64,000 bases of DNA, taken from assembly GCF_012489685.1 (NCBI RefSeq), contig NC_080044.1:21928369-21992368 (forward strand), given 5' to 3'. Below are positions 41,924 to 53,488 of this stretch, one piece after another; position 1 is the stretch's first letter; the number at the start of each line of letters is the position of its first letter. The DNA is from Lotus japonicus. Taxonomy: Eukaryota; Streptophyta; Magnoliopsida; Fabales; Fabaceae. Both the position numbers and the translations under genes were made by a program. The notes beneath the pieces were generated by a model. It did not search any database. It was not told the DNA's origin and saw nothing but the letters and a program-made list of their open reading frames with translations.

Positions 41924-44780
41924 ATGGTGAGACAAACAAGAAGATCTACTGCAGATGCACCTCAGTTCCCTCACATGGTAGTCGGTCTAGCAACGGGTCA
42001 ACGGGGCCCTGAGAATCCGACATCAGATCAAGGTCAAGCTCAAGAGCAGAGTGTTCCAATTGCAGAACGGGGCTGTGCCGTTCACTGCGTATTTGCTCCT
42101 GAGGAACTCCAAGTCCTGGCAGAATGGAGATTCGACCTCGACAACCTGGCTGCAAATGGGTATGATCTTCGTCCTGAAGTCCAAGCTCAAGGTTGGGGAA
42201 ATTACTTCAACAGACTTCGAGGACCGGTGTATGAGAAACTGGTAAAGGAATTCTGGAAGCATGCCGACTGCGACGATACTCAGGTGGTATCGTACATTCT
42301 TGGAAGAAAGATTATCATCACGGAGAAGTCCTTCGTGAACTTGCTGGGAGCAGACACTGCTTTTGGGTATCGTTTCCAACTCACGGAATCGAAGCTGAAA
42401 CCCAGCACCAAGAACACAATCAACGAGGCCCTGTACACCACTTTCAAACCGGGCAAGACGAGCTACAAGGTGATGGACCTTCATCCCAAGCTCAGGATCT
42501 GGCACAAAATCCTGCTCCACTGCATAAACCAGAGACCAAAGGGCAGTTCTCCAGACTACATCAACTTCAACCAGAAGGTGATGTTGTTCTTCATCCAAGA
42601 CCAGAAGAAGATCTGCCTTCCCTACTTCCTGTTCTCCTACTTGAAGGAATGCATCCGGAAGTCTCGCACCACCGCCTCCATCAAGTCAGCAATCAAATAT
42701 ATCCCTTTTGGGAGACTGCTCTCAGACTTTCTCATTGAAAGCAACCTGGTGCAAGATCTAGTCAATGCTAGATGTGTAGAGGACCTGAGCACCATTGTCA
42801 GTGATGTCTTCACTGCAAATTCTCTGAAGAAGATGGGCTTGGTCCAGAAGAAGATTGCTCCTGCTCGTGAAGACACATCTTCTGAAATCAGAAGCAGAAG
42901 GATGCCTCTGACTGACTATCCTCTATGGACACAGGCAGACAATCCTGACGCCATCAGGTGCTATGTTGAAGACCTAAGGGCTCAAGGATTCGAAATTGAT
43001 CTTGAGGATTTCGTCAGCAGACTGCCGCCAGCTCCAGAGTTTCCTTCTCCTCCCAAGAAGAAAGCTCAGAGGAAGATGATACTGGACAAATCTTCTGAGG
43101 AATCCGATGTCCCTCTGGTCAAAAAGAAGAAGAGAAAGCCTGATGATGGTGATGATAGTGATAATGAGGATGGTCCTCCCAAGAAGAAGAAGAAGCAGGT
43201 CAGAATCGTGGTGAAGCCTACTCGGGTGGAACCAGCTGCTGAAGTGGTCAGAAGGACTGAACTTCCTGCCAGAGTGACTAGATCATCAGCACATTCAAGT
43301 AAGCCTGCACTTGTTTCTGATGATGATTTGAATTTATTTGATGCACTCCCTATATCTGCTATGCTCAAACACTCCTCAAATCCCCTCACTCCTATTCCTG
43401 AATCCCAACCAGCTGCACAAACCACCTCTCCACCACATTCCCCAAGATCTTCATTCTTTCAACCTTCACCTACTGAAGCACCTCTCTGGAATTTGCTTCA
43501 TAACCAACCCTCTAGGTCAGAAGAACCAACCTCTCTCATTACCATCCCGTACGACCCATTATCTTCTGAACCCATCATCCATGAACAACCAGAGACCAAC
43601 CAAACAGCACCACAACCCAGAACGTCTGATCACTCTGTTCCCAGAGCATCAGCACGTCCTGCTGCCAGAACCACGGATACAGACTCTTCCACAGCCTATA
43701 CACCTGTATCCTTCCCAACCCATGTTGCTGATTCTTCTCCCTCCAATAACTCTGAATCCATTAGAAAATTCATGGAGGTCAGAAAAGAAAAGGTGTCTAC
43801 CCTAGAAGAGTATTATCTCACTTGTCCAAGCCCTAGGAGATATCCTGGCCCTAGACCTGAACGTCTAGTTGACCCAGATGAACCTATCTTGGCCAATCCT
43901 TTACAAGAGGCAGACCCTTTGGCTCAACAAGCTCGCCCTGCCCCAGACCAACAAGAGCCTATTCAACCAGAACCTGAACCCGAACAATCAGTGTCTAACC
44001 AATCCTCGGTTAGATCACCCCATCCTCTGGTTGAAACTTCAGACCCTCACCTTGGAACCTCTGAACCCAATGCTCAACCATTTAACATTGGTTCTCCACA
44101 AGGTGCCTCTGAAGCCCACAGCAGCAATCACCCAGCCTCTCCTGAACCCAACATCTCCATAATTCCCTACACTCACCTCCGACCCACATCTCTCTCTGAG
44201 TGCATCAATACTTTCTATCATGAAGCTTCTATGATGCTACGCAATGTGCACGGTCAGACTGACCTCAGTGAGAATGCTGAACGTGTGGCTGATGAGTGGA
44301 ACAATCTGGGCACTTGGCTAGTGGCTCAAGTTCCAATTATGATGCAGCTCCTGCATACAGAGGGAAGTCGGAGCATTGAGGCTGCAAAGCAAAGGTTTGC
44401 TCGACGGGTGGCTCTTATGAACAAGAACAGAGACAGAAGCTTCTCGAAGCTATTGAAGAAGCCAAAAGAAAGAAAGCTCAAGCAGAAGAGCTGCACATCT
44501 AGCGGCAGCTCAAGCTGAACAAGCCAGACTAGAGGCAGAGCGACTTGAAGCTGAGGCTGAAGCTCTTAGATGCCAAGCACTTGCACCAGTAGTGTTTACT
44601 CCTGCTGCTTCTGCTTCCATTCCAGATCCTCAAGCTGCTAAGAATGTTCCTTCCAGTTCTACTCAGTCCAGCTCATCCAGACTCGACATCATGGAACAGC
44701 GTCTTGACATTCATGAATCCATGCTGATTGAGATGAAGCACATGATGATGGAACTTCTGCGACGAACTGATAAACCTTAG
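41924..44780 (+). pseudogene. SIRE ORF3 (element B), frameshifted near the end
   Basis: The ATG at 41924 opens the same protein as in element A: the plant-transposon-protein domain, Lys-rich stretches separated by DDGDDSDNEDG, and a Pro/Ser-rich middle. Near 44410-44416 one base is missing relative to A, so translation leaves the normal frame in the coiled coil and stops at 44516-44518. A second single-base loss near 44482 follows. The last 62 codons reappear in another frame (44592-44780). The N-terminal two-thirds remains intact; the coiled-coil tail is lost. Confidence 0.85.
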
Positions 44781-44993
44781 CTTTAGGATCTCTTCGTTTT
44801 TCTTTTTCTTTAACTTTGTTTTATTTTTGTTAAAACTCTGTTTCTTCTTATTTATTTATTCTACTTTGTTCGTCTGTGATTATTATGCATATCTATATAT
44901 ATTTGTGTCACATATATTTGCAAAAATACTTTTATTCATAATATTTTTCTGTTTACATCATACATTCTTTATGTTTACATTTTTTCCCTAAGT

Positions 44994-45386
44994 CTAGAAT
45001 GGAGGATCTCTCCTCATTCTTCTGCACTCCTGGCGCTGCTCTGACCTATCCTTCTCCAGACGCTCCAGTGCATACTGGATGTTGCTGAGCCTGTCCTTAA
45101 GCTCATCCCTCTTCAGACTCTCTTCTGCGGTATTGAGCTTCTCTTCCAAACTTTCTTTCTCTTCCAGCAGCTTGAGTTCAAGCCGGCTGAGTTCTTGTAC
45201 CTCCTCCACGAAGCCAAGAAATTCCTTCAGGTCTCTCTCCAACTCTGGACGCAGGTCCTCTTCCAGCAGTGTCCGTGTCAGCTCCGCGATGGTCGTTGCA
45301 CCCTCTGGGTGCCTGATGTTCAGGAACAAGTCCTCTTCAAAGGCCTTCTTCCTCAGCTCTTCTAGTGCTACGATGTATGATGCCAT
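44994..45386 (-). CDS. SIRE antisense ORF, full-length copy
   Basis: From an ATG at 45386 this minus-strand frame encodes 130 aa, starting MASYIVALEELRKKAFEEDL and ending in RRMRRDPPF. Leu/Glu/Lys/Arg-rich heptad-like stretches (VEEVQELSRLELKLLEEKES; LERLEKDRSEQRQE) predict a coiled coil. There is no membrane span and no Cys/His cluster. A minus-strand TATA box (45443-45453) lies about 57 bases upstream. Copy A has the same start but a nonsense codon after 87 codons. It lies between ORF3 and the 3' LTR and converges on ORF3. I recognise no family. It could be a genuine accessory gene or a conserved antisense transcript. Confidence 0.55.
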   Translation of the reverse strand: MASYIVALEELRKKAFEEDLFLNIRHPEGATTIAELTRTLLEEDLRPELERDLKEFLGFVEEVQELSRLELKLLEEKESLEEKLNTAEESLKRDELKDRLSNIQYALERLEKDRSEQRQECRRMRRDPPF

Positions 45387-45442
45387 TTTTTTTTCTTTAC
45401 TGAAAATTGTTCGAGGTGTGAAGCTTACCTTTCTCTCCAACG

Positions 45443-45453
45443 CTTTATATAGG
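45443..45453 (-). promoter_or_regulatory. Antisense TATA box (element B)
   Basis: CCTATATAAAG on the minus strand is identical to the box at 26669-26679 of element A and similarly placed before the antisense ATG. It is the predicted promoter of the 130-aa ORF. Confidence 0.5.
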
Positions 45454-46179
45454 CTTCACCTTCTCTCTGAAAGTTAATGCCTCTACGGTTTTTCGAGGTT
45501 AAGTTCTTGGTAACTGACCCTTCTCTTTACTCACTTGACCGGTGGTAAACGTTCTTCTCTTGCATTAACTCTTCTATTTATTTCGCCTAACTCTGATTCT
45601 TGCATCGTTTTCATTTCCTTTAAACTTAGACCTTCTCTAAGGGGGAGTACCTTGTACTTCAAGCTAAGTTTTTCACACCCCAAGCTTTTTGCTTATGACA
45701 AAAAAGGGGAGTAAACCCAGTTTTTGATGTGTAAGATGTGTTAGTGTGATTTATTTTTTCTTTTGGAGAATTTAAGAGTTCCACCTTCATGACCATAGAT
45801 GTGTCACTGGGCAAATACAAGAAATACATTTCACTTCTTCTGAAGTGATTCTAAGTTGACTCTGATACTCAAGACTCTGATACCCTGTCCGTGACTCTGA
45901 TTACTTATGCGCTCTGATTACTCGATTTTCATCTATGTCATAAGTTTTTCACTCTGAACTCTTATATCATTTAGCTCAGAATCTAGACTTTACTAACGTT
46001 TTCATCAAGTATTAGATTCAGGGGGAGCTAAGCTCAGAATCAAGCAGTGACTTGAATTCAGAATGAGCAAGATAAACTATTCACATCAGGATAAGTATTA
46101 TTCTATATCTCTAAACTCTGAGTGAATTCAGTTTAATGTTTAAGAATTGTTCATCAAAAATCTTAGTTTTGTCATCATC
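45454..46179 (+). other. SIRE 3' untranslated region (element B)
   Basis: This is the counterpart of 26680-27405, with GGGGGAG motifs near 45640 and 46020 and a slightly changed one (AAAAAAGGGGAG) near 45701-45712. No gene is seen. Confidence 0.6.
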
Positions 46180-46193
46180 AAAAAGGGGGAGAT
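46180..46193 (+). other. Polypurine tract of SIRE element B
   Basis: AAAAAGGGGGAGAT sits directly before the 3' LTR at 46194, the same as in element A. Confidence 0.9.
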
Positions 46194-47407
46194 TGTAAGA
46201 TCAAAGTTTTGATCTAGTAGTACAACTCTATGTTTTGATGATTACAAGATAACCTTTTGATATGAACAATTGTGGTACTCTAACGTGTTTTTCTGAGTGT
46301 GCTATTTACAGGCTCTGACCTCAACTCAATCTCACACAAATCAGAAGCACTGTGTATAAAGAGCTACCCAAGCAACGCTTTCGCATTCACCATGTTCAGT
46401 ATGAACAGTGGAAAAGCTTCAGAAGTTCTGAAGTTATACAAACTCTGATGAGGACTCAGTCACTAGAAGCTCTGAAGATCCAGAAAGTCTGATAACCAAG
46501 AAACACTGAAGGCTCAGATGTTCTGATGGTGTAGAAGACTCTGAAGATACAGAAGCTGAATAGTGGAAACTCTGAAGTCCAGGAGCAAGAAACTCTGAAG
46601 GCCATGTTCTTCCCTCTGAGTTCAGAATCAGAAGATACAGTGGTCAGAGGATCTGTGCTTTCCCTCTGACTCTGATCAACCAGCTTCACAAGTTCCAACA
46701 TGAAGCATTCCCCTGATCAGAAGTCTCCTAGGTTTAAAGGTCAAGTCGCTGTCCAAGTACAAAAGCAACTGTACCTTCCTGACGACCTACCTAACGTTCT
46801 CAGCCACAGCAGAAGCTGGATTTTCCAGAACTGCCCTCCAACGGTAGCATTTCCCATGCAACGCTCAACCCTAATCCTTGGAATATATAAAGAGGCTGAA
46901 GACTGAAAGAAACGGCTAGAAGAAGCATTCACATACGCAAGACATTTTCAAAATCTTCTAAGTTTTCTTTCATCTGAAATTCATTGAGTTTACTATTAGC
47001 TTTTTAGAAGCAAATCTCTTGTAAACAACTCTTTGATAAACAGTTTGTTTAGTTCCTTTAGGAGATCAAGGTTGATCGGATCCTAGAGAAGACTAAGAGA
47101 GTGAATCTTAGTGTGAGCTAAGTCAGTGTAATTGTTAGTCACTTGTAGGTTTCAAGTGCAGTTGTAACTCTTACCTGATTAGTGGATTGCCTTCATTCTA
47201 AGAAGGAAGAAATCACCTTAACGGGTGGACTGGAGTAGCTTGAGTGATTTATCAAGTGAACCAGGATAAAATCCTTGTGTGCTTTCCTATCTCTTATCTT
47301 TAGCACTTAAGTTCTCGAAAGATTATTCTAAATCTTTAAGGTGGAAGTTTTATACTGAAAACGTTATTCAAACCCCCCCCCCCTTTCTACCGTTTTTCAT
47401 ACCTTCA
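46194..47407 (+). repeat. 3' LTR of SIRE element B
   Basis: This direct repeat of 35305-36519 has about five visible substitutions and a shorter C-run. It ends CATACCTTCA, followed by the target duplication GTTTA and the rest of the interrupted G2 intron. Confidence 0.95.
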
Positions 47408-47463
47408 GTTTATTTTATACTTCTTATCCCCTGTTGACTCTTCTTTGTTGCCTTTCGTTCCAG

Positions 47464-48011
47464 GGAAGATGAATTTCACCAATACAGACCTTCTGGCCGC
47501 CTTTGAGAAGAAAAAGAACATCCCATTCCCCCCCCCCCCGGGTCAACCTGAAGGGCGAAAATACATCTTCTTCAATAGCCCTGGCGGGTGAGAGTGAGAA
47601 ACGAGCTCTTGGCGAGGGAGCCTCCCGACCACTCCCCAAGAAGCCACACCTCTTGACTACTGCCTCTTCCTCCGACGGGGAGAGCGTCCCTGCTACCTTC
47701 ACAGCTTCTCATGGACTCGAGGAGACTCCCAAGGCGACTCAGCCCAACGGACCCCCTAAGGTGACTCTAGCTTCTTCACTCAACGCCCGGGGCGATCCTG
47801 TTGGTAGATCGCCCCCTGAGGGGACGGTTGTCCCCCCGCTCTCCGGAAAAAGCTCGGCGCCATCTGCCAGTTTACCGCCGCCGCCGCCCCCAGGTTCTGT
47901 AAACCGGGGATTGCCATTTTCCCTATCCTTGATGCCGGCGCAAGTCGTGAGGATGGATGAAGTGGTTCAGCAACAGGGTTTAGACAGAGTGTCTGAGGGT
48001 GCTTTGGCGAC
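47464..48011 (+). pseudogene. Second Tat element (G2), exon 2 of extra ORF
   Basis: After SIRE B a pyrimidine-rich stretch ends in CCAG, and an ATG at 47470 opens MNFTNTDLLAAF, homologous to MKFSTADLLKAF of the G1 antisense exon 2. A run of 12 C near 47529 shifts the frame. The protein then continues as SPPPRVNLKGENTSSS, a Ser/Pro-rich region and PPPPPPGSVNRGLPFSLSL. The sequence resembles the G1 homologue only loosely, so G2 is a diverged relative. It ends where the Athila LTR begins. The longer open frame to 48183 is an artefact running into that LTR. Confidence 0.5.
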
Positions 48012-49400
48012 TGTTGGTTCTTCTGCAAGTGCACAGAATCTACCTGGTTTTAAATTATCGAACCTCAGGGAATTAGATTGCAAATCCAGTTTAAGATTCA
48101 AGTTCAAGGTTGAAAAGCGAGTAAAATTCAGTTTTAATGATTGGTTGTTTCTTGAGTTTGTAAAAAGACAAGTGATCAAGTAATAAAGCGATTGAAATTC
48201 AGAGATGAGATTGCCTTGGGTTCTTGCCCAACAAATTCAGTTTTAGCAAACCTTCCTATTCAATAAATCCTGAGTCTCTCCTGGATGTTCTAGCGTAGAT
48301 AGTCATCTATCTATGTCTCGTAAAGAAAACCCTTTCTAATCAAAAGATAGATTCAATTCCTTGATAACCTAAACATTCGTTAGAAGCACTAAGCATGCAA
48401 TTCAGGCCAACAAACCTCAACCCTTCCTCTATTCCTAGCAGCAAGTATAGAAGAGGTAATCTCACAACAAGTCTCAATTCTATAACAAACTATCGTTATG
48501 ATTATAGAAAAGCAAAAAGCTAGCATGCATTCAAGCTTGAAAGATAAAGCATAGGAGTGAGATTCAAGGGTTTACTCAGAACAACATGAATAGAAAAGGA
48601 ATGAAAGCTAAAACATCCAAAGTCTTACAAAGAACCCAAAACAAAAAGGGTTTTAGCCAAGCATGGCTATGGAATCCATACAAGAAGATAAAGATGAAAC
48701 CTGAAACATAGGGGTGAGGGAAAGATCCTCAAGCTCCAGACTCAAACCCTCTCTTCTAACTTATGAAAATGTGATAAAATGACAAAAGGTCCCAAGAGAA
48801 ATGTCTAAAAACCAATTTATAGGCAAAGCAGTCGAGTCTGGGCGCTCAAGCGCCAATTCAGAGCGCCTGAGCGCCAATTCCAGCCAAAAACATGCTCTCT
48901 GGAGGTCAATTGGCGCCTAGGCGCCAATTCCAAGCGCCTAGGCGCCAATTCCAGGAGGTTCAGAAAAAACAACTAGCGCCTAGGCGCCAATTCCCAGCGC
49001 CTGGGCGCTTAAGCTTGCTGGAAAAGAATTTTTAGTTTCTTGTAACTCCTCTTTCAAGCCTCTTTAAGTCCTCCTTCAATTCCATGCTTCTTGGCCTTCT
49101 TTCACCTTCAGTTTCTGATCTGCAAACTTAACCAACAAGCCAAGGAAAATTCCAGAAGCTCAAAGAGCTTATTAGCACAAGAGATCCTTCAATTAACACA
49201 ATAAAACCATGCAAGTCCTAAACTTACTTAAAATGCAAGAAAACTCCCTATAAAACTACAAAATTACCAAAACGAAGTAAAGACTCAAAGAAAGATAAAA
49301 ATGCATGAGAATGCATGAAACACTACATGAGACTCAACAAAAAGACTCAAAACAAAGAAAGAAATGACCCTAAAAACACCACTAAACAAGGGCCATCACA
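48012..49400 (-). repeat. Athila 3' LTR
   Basis: The block runs TGTTGGTTC...CCATCACA, that is TG...CA on either strand, and lies at the 3' end of the Athila genes. Coding similarity to the G2 extra ORF ends at its left edge. It holds U5-like sequence (CTGCAAGTGCACAGAATC), a repeat zone of GCGCC palindromes and AT-rich U3. With no partner LTR in the window the limits rest on termini and context only. Confidence 0.55.
48838..49015. repeat. GCGCC palindromic repeat cluster in Athila LTR
   Basis: About five units contain perfect or near-perfect palindromes such as GCGCCTAGGCGC or GCGCCTGAGCGCC, most followed by AATTCC. Neighbouring AATTGG/CCAATT extends some of them to 20-base palindromes. It is a strong foldback zone of unknown role. 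Confidence 0.75.
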
Positions 49401-49801
49401 CCACTATACTCAACGACAGCTCGCCCTCGAGCGTAAATAACACTCGCTTGCCCTCAAGCGCAAGAAATGCTCCCAAACAAGTGCTCTCAACAAGGAATAC
49501 TTCACAAAAAACAGGGGGACAAAGGAATCACAGCTAGTTCCAAGAGAAAGACCCGACAACCTACTTCATGCATCTTTTGAAAAGAGAAGAGTGTAGAGTC
49601 CATTCATGAGAAGCATATAGAACTAAAAATCCTAGGATGAGATGTTGATTTAGTGCACTGAGCACACAAGAAAGTTCATAGGTCCTGAATGTCATTCACT
49701 CAATAGCAACAAAGATCAAACATGCAAATATTCAAAGAGACTTTAAAAAGGGTTGAAACATTGGCTAGGTAGAACATGATGGTGGTTGGTCCCTAAGGGA
49801 A
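49401..49801 (-). other. Athila 3' non-coding region, first part
   Basis: No gene is seen. Next to the LTR are two short palindromic stretches (CTCGAGCG; CTTGCCCTCAAGCG). The region is interrupted by the solo LTR at 49802. Confidence 0.5.
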
Positions 49802-50694
49802 TGTAACACCCCGATTTCCGGGTGCCACTTTAGTAACCAAAAATAAACTCTACGCGGAAAACAGGTAATTTTTTTTTTGTTTGACTCCTTTTAAATAAAG
49901 CGGTAGAAAATAAAGACATAACCCAACCCTAACTAACCAATATACAAATATATACACATGTACAGCCTCAGCTGCACTCCCACGTCACACGCACTCGCAG
50001 TGACTCCAAAGTAGTGTGCCCGTAGGCAAATATGTACAGAACCAGAAGTGTGAGTGAGAAAGTTTATAATTACAATCCACTAGTAGAAAGTCGGCCTCAA
50101 AATGGCCTAAGCAAAGACCCCTATGGTCCGACTGACTCACTGTGATCCCTCAATAAGAGAACCACACGAAAAGCCATGCATCGGGAACCTACCCTGTCCC
50201 AAAAGCAAAACGAATTAGAGCTCTACACAAAATATGACGCCTGCCTAAACCTACCCTCCCATTACTGCTCACATAACCGAGTCCACAGCGAACTGAAGAA
50301 GGCAAGTTGAAGCTCAGCTCCATGCGTCGTAGAACTCCCTCCGTCAGACATCCACGCTCGTCAGTACGGTCCTCCAACTCAAACCTGATCCCCCCCGAGG
50401 GAGAGACCATCGAAACCCAATCCACCGTCGACATCTGGCAGCAGGCCGACCGCCCAAACACAAACATGAAACCAAAGCCAAGGCGCTAGGGTCAACTCAC
50501 GGAAATAAGTAGATATACACTCAACATGTGACAGGGTATAGATATATAAGTTGTTATATATACATATAGATAATCCTAGCATGTTATGGCTCTAACAATG
50601 CCTCAATAAATCAAACAGCACACAATGCCAGTCAGGATGAATGTATGCGTGAAATGCAATCATGATCCGGATTTGTGACGCGTTCCCGTTCGCC

Positions 50695-51005
50695 ACAAGT
50701 GAAGCATTCCCGTTCTTCACTATGGATGAACCATTCCCGTTATTCATCCTTGGTGAACCATTCCCGTTATTCACCCTTGGTGAACCATTCCCGTTATTCA
50801 CCGTATGATGAACCATTCCCGTTATTCATCATTAACACATTGGTGAACCATTCCCGTTATTCACCAAAAGATGCACAGGTGAACCATTCCCATTATTTAC
50901 CGTATGATGAACCATTCCCGTTATTCATCATTAACACATTGGTGAACCATTCCCGTTATTCACCAAAAGATGCACAGGTGAACCATTCCCGTTATTCACC
51001 CGATT
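50695..51005. repeat. GAACCATTCCCGTTATTCACC minisatellite in LTR S2
   Basis: About ten imperfect units share GAACCATTCCCGTTATTCA and are spaced by short variable linkers (GTATGAT, TTAACACATTG, AAAAGATGCACAG). A larger unit of about 110 bases is itself duplicated. It sits where the other LTRs carry unrelated arrays. Confidence 0.85.
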
Positions 51006-51079
51006 GATGCAATATGGTTAGCCAAACATCGAATCGTCCTCACCACACAAGCGTTTAGTACAAACCCAATCTCAAAACA

Positions 51080-51390
51080 ACCCAAGAGTTAGTGTCGGTC
51101 AATACAACACAACTCGGAGTAAGTGTCGGTCAATACAACACAACTCCCTCCACAAATCCCGCAAACAAAGCCCAGAGTCAGTGTCGCTCAATACAACACG
51201 ACTCGGAGTTTGTGTCGGTCAATACAACACAACTCCAATAACAAGAGCACACAAGGGTCTAGTGTCGGTGAATACAACACAGCCCAACAACAAGAGCACT
51301 AAGTGTCGGTCAATACAACACGGCTCCAACAATAAGATAACCCAAGGGATTAGTGTCGGTCAATACAACACAACCCCAACAACAAGAGTA
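51080..51390. repeat. GTGTCGGTCAATACAACAC tandem repeat in LTR S2
   Basis: About seven copies of GTGTCGSTSAATACAACACRRCTC are separated by linkers with AACAAGAG. The same unit is present about three times in the full Tekay LTR (12680-12815) and in complement near 58285-58405, so copy number varies between family members. Confidence 0.8.
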
Positions 51391-53488
51391 CGTAAGGTAC
51401 TCGGTGACTTTCAATCATCACCGTAGCTCACCTCAGTGGCTTTCCCCAGTACCAAAACCCACAACAGAAGTCGACTTTTCCCCGTCTTTCGTAAATATTT
51501 TCCCCTTCAGTTTCCCTATGCTTAAACGTTAATAAAAATTGTTTCAATTCGAATTAGTCAAGTTATGAGTTTATTTCTCAAAGTCTAAGTTTCCCAAGTC
51601 TTTAGTTTTTCAAAGCTCTATCATTCTAAGTTTTCAAAGATCAACCACCCAAAATACATTTCCCGGGGAAAGTCTAAGAATTCCAACGAATACCAACAAA
51701 TGGTCAAGTCTCAAACCCCACATTTGGACTTGCCTAGGGTTGTTCATCCAACCCGAAACACCACCTTTAACCAGTTCAGAGGTTCCCCACTCCGAAATCG
51801 CGTCAAAACGCACAATCCAACAATATCACAACATCACAAGTTATGGAAAAGCATCATAACATCAACTCATCATCATAATCAACATCAGGTAAAACATAAG
51901 TCGAATTTATCGACGCCTATCATGCAGTCATAGCTAATATGTAAGTTGCCCTAACCTCGAGCTGCTCCAGCCTCGTGATCTAAATCTCCTTCACACAAAT
52001 GCTCTGAAACTCCCAAAGTTCCTTCAACTGAACCTCGGAGAAAAACAAAGCAGAATCCAAACAAAATCGATTAGTTCGATCGCAATACAACTCATAAACG
52101 ATAGACAAAGCATTAAAGCTTCAGAATACAACAATCGGATACGAAAGACAAGTTTTCGAAAACGAAAACTCCCCCCCCCCCAACACTACAAGCTCTCGGC
52201 CAAAAAGGAAAAAGGGCTCCGGCTCTTTTTCTTCGATCAAATCTGTTTACAAGGTAGTTTTAGGGTAAAACTAAGGCAAAGAAACTGTCAGAACAATTTT
52301 CGGACAATCGGATCAAAATACGGCTGTTCAGGGGCGTTTTGGTCCAAAATAATAGCTCAAAACCTCAAAGTTATCAGTTCGGAAAACAAATTTGACAGCA
52401 ATGATCCTAACAACATCCGTGACAACAAATCCTAAAGGCACGAAGTCAGATTACGACTTTTCGACAGTAAAGTTTCGAAATATGCGCAAAAAGGGTTTTG
52501 AAACAGTTTTTCAGATCCTGGACAGCTCGATCACAATCGGCGATTACTGACAGAGGTTTTAGACTCTTGGGAACGTAGAGAAGATAACCCAAGCAAGAAA
52601 TCAGAGAAAACGGACAGTTTTACAAAAAGCTCAAAACTGTGAGCACAGAAACGACTACAGAAACGCAGTAGAAACAGTAATCAGAGGTAAGAATCAAGCT
52701 AGTTACCTCGATACCTTGAAGTAGGGACGAACTGCACGAAGATCGGTCGAGTTTCGGCGAAAATCCCCTCTCCCTTTCCTCTCCTAAATCCACGGCCTCT
52801 ATGTGGAGAAAATGAAGATATTTTTGCGTTTTCAACTATTTATAGGCAGGTGAAATCGCGGAAAAATGAAAATTTCGCGATTCCGATTTTTGCAGTACGT
52901 TCACCAATGAATTCTAAGAGAGATTCTGGCGTCAGAATTCCAGAACTCAAAACAAATCTCTGACATTTGGGAAAAACGATATCTAAAATCCCAAAAGCGG
53001 TGCAAGTTAATCTGACCCGAAAAACTACTTTTTGCTGTGATGGTCAGACGACAAAACTTCCTTCTGAAGAAAGATTGGAAACGTCAAAACAAATCTGGCA
53101 ACGCGGACAGAAACTTCGTTAGAAGTCCCGAATAGAAAAAGTCTTCGTTAGCGTTGTCGGACTTCCGAAAAGTGAATACTATCGTGCGTACAGTCCAGAG
53201 TTCCGAAATGAAACGCTGGTCGAAGGAAAAATAAAGAGAACCTTTAAATTTTCCAAGGATTTGAAATCTCACCTAAAACGTTGCTCTAAAAGCGAAATAG
53301 CCTATTCTGGACACGCTCGCCATAAGGCAGGTGTGCAGACGACTCGCACTAATTCCTACAGCGACTACGCAACATTCCTCAAGCAATTCCTGAACTTTCT
53401 CTTTCTCAAACATCAAACTCCTGTCACGCCTACATTGATTCTACGTGTGAGTCGGAAATTAACTTGCTCTGTAAATCCAGGTCTTACA

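Larger units (their letters stand above)
35305..47407 (+). mobile_element. SIRE-lineage copia element B
   Basis: This complete 12.1-kb element has LTRs at 35305-36519 and 46194-47407 (about 1215 and 1214 bp) and a perfect target duplication, GTTTA (35300-35304 and 47408-47412). The content order equals element A. Pol is one uninterrupted frame. ORF3 has two single-base deletions near its end. The LTRs differ at about five sites by eye plus C-run length. It lies in the presumed intron of the G2 extra ORF. Enzymatically this is the better-preserved SIRE copy of the window. Confidence 0.96.
49802..53488 (-). mobile_element. Tekay-type solo LTR (S2)
   Basis: On the plus strand it runs TGTAACACCCCG...GGTCTTACA, the reverse of the element termini, so it lies in minus orientation. 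It is homologous along its length to the 3001-bp LTR but is 3687 bp because of extra repeats and an extra 0.6-kb portion near 52050-52690. Flanks are GGGAA (49797-49801) and GTGAA (53489-53493), a target duplication with one mismatch. It has no internal region, so it is a solo LTR. The TATA box is the complement of 52836-52844. A minus-strand frame at 50467-50189 is the remnant LTR ORF. Confidence 0.88.

Noticed and set aside
47780..48034. Minus-strand frames opposite the G2 fragment
   Set aside because: No homology to Tat proteins on that strand; the plus strand carries the recognisable MNFTNTDLLAAF segment.
47503..48183. Single 226-codon host-like protein
   Set aside because: The frame starts at a non-ATG codon inside the Tat extra-ORF exon and its last 57 codons run into the Athila LTR.
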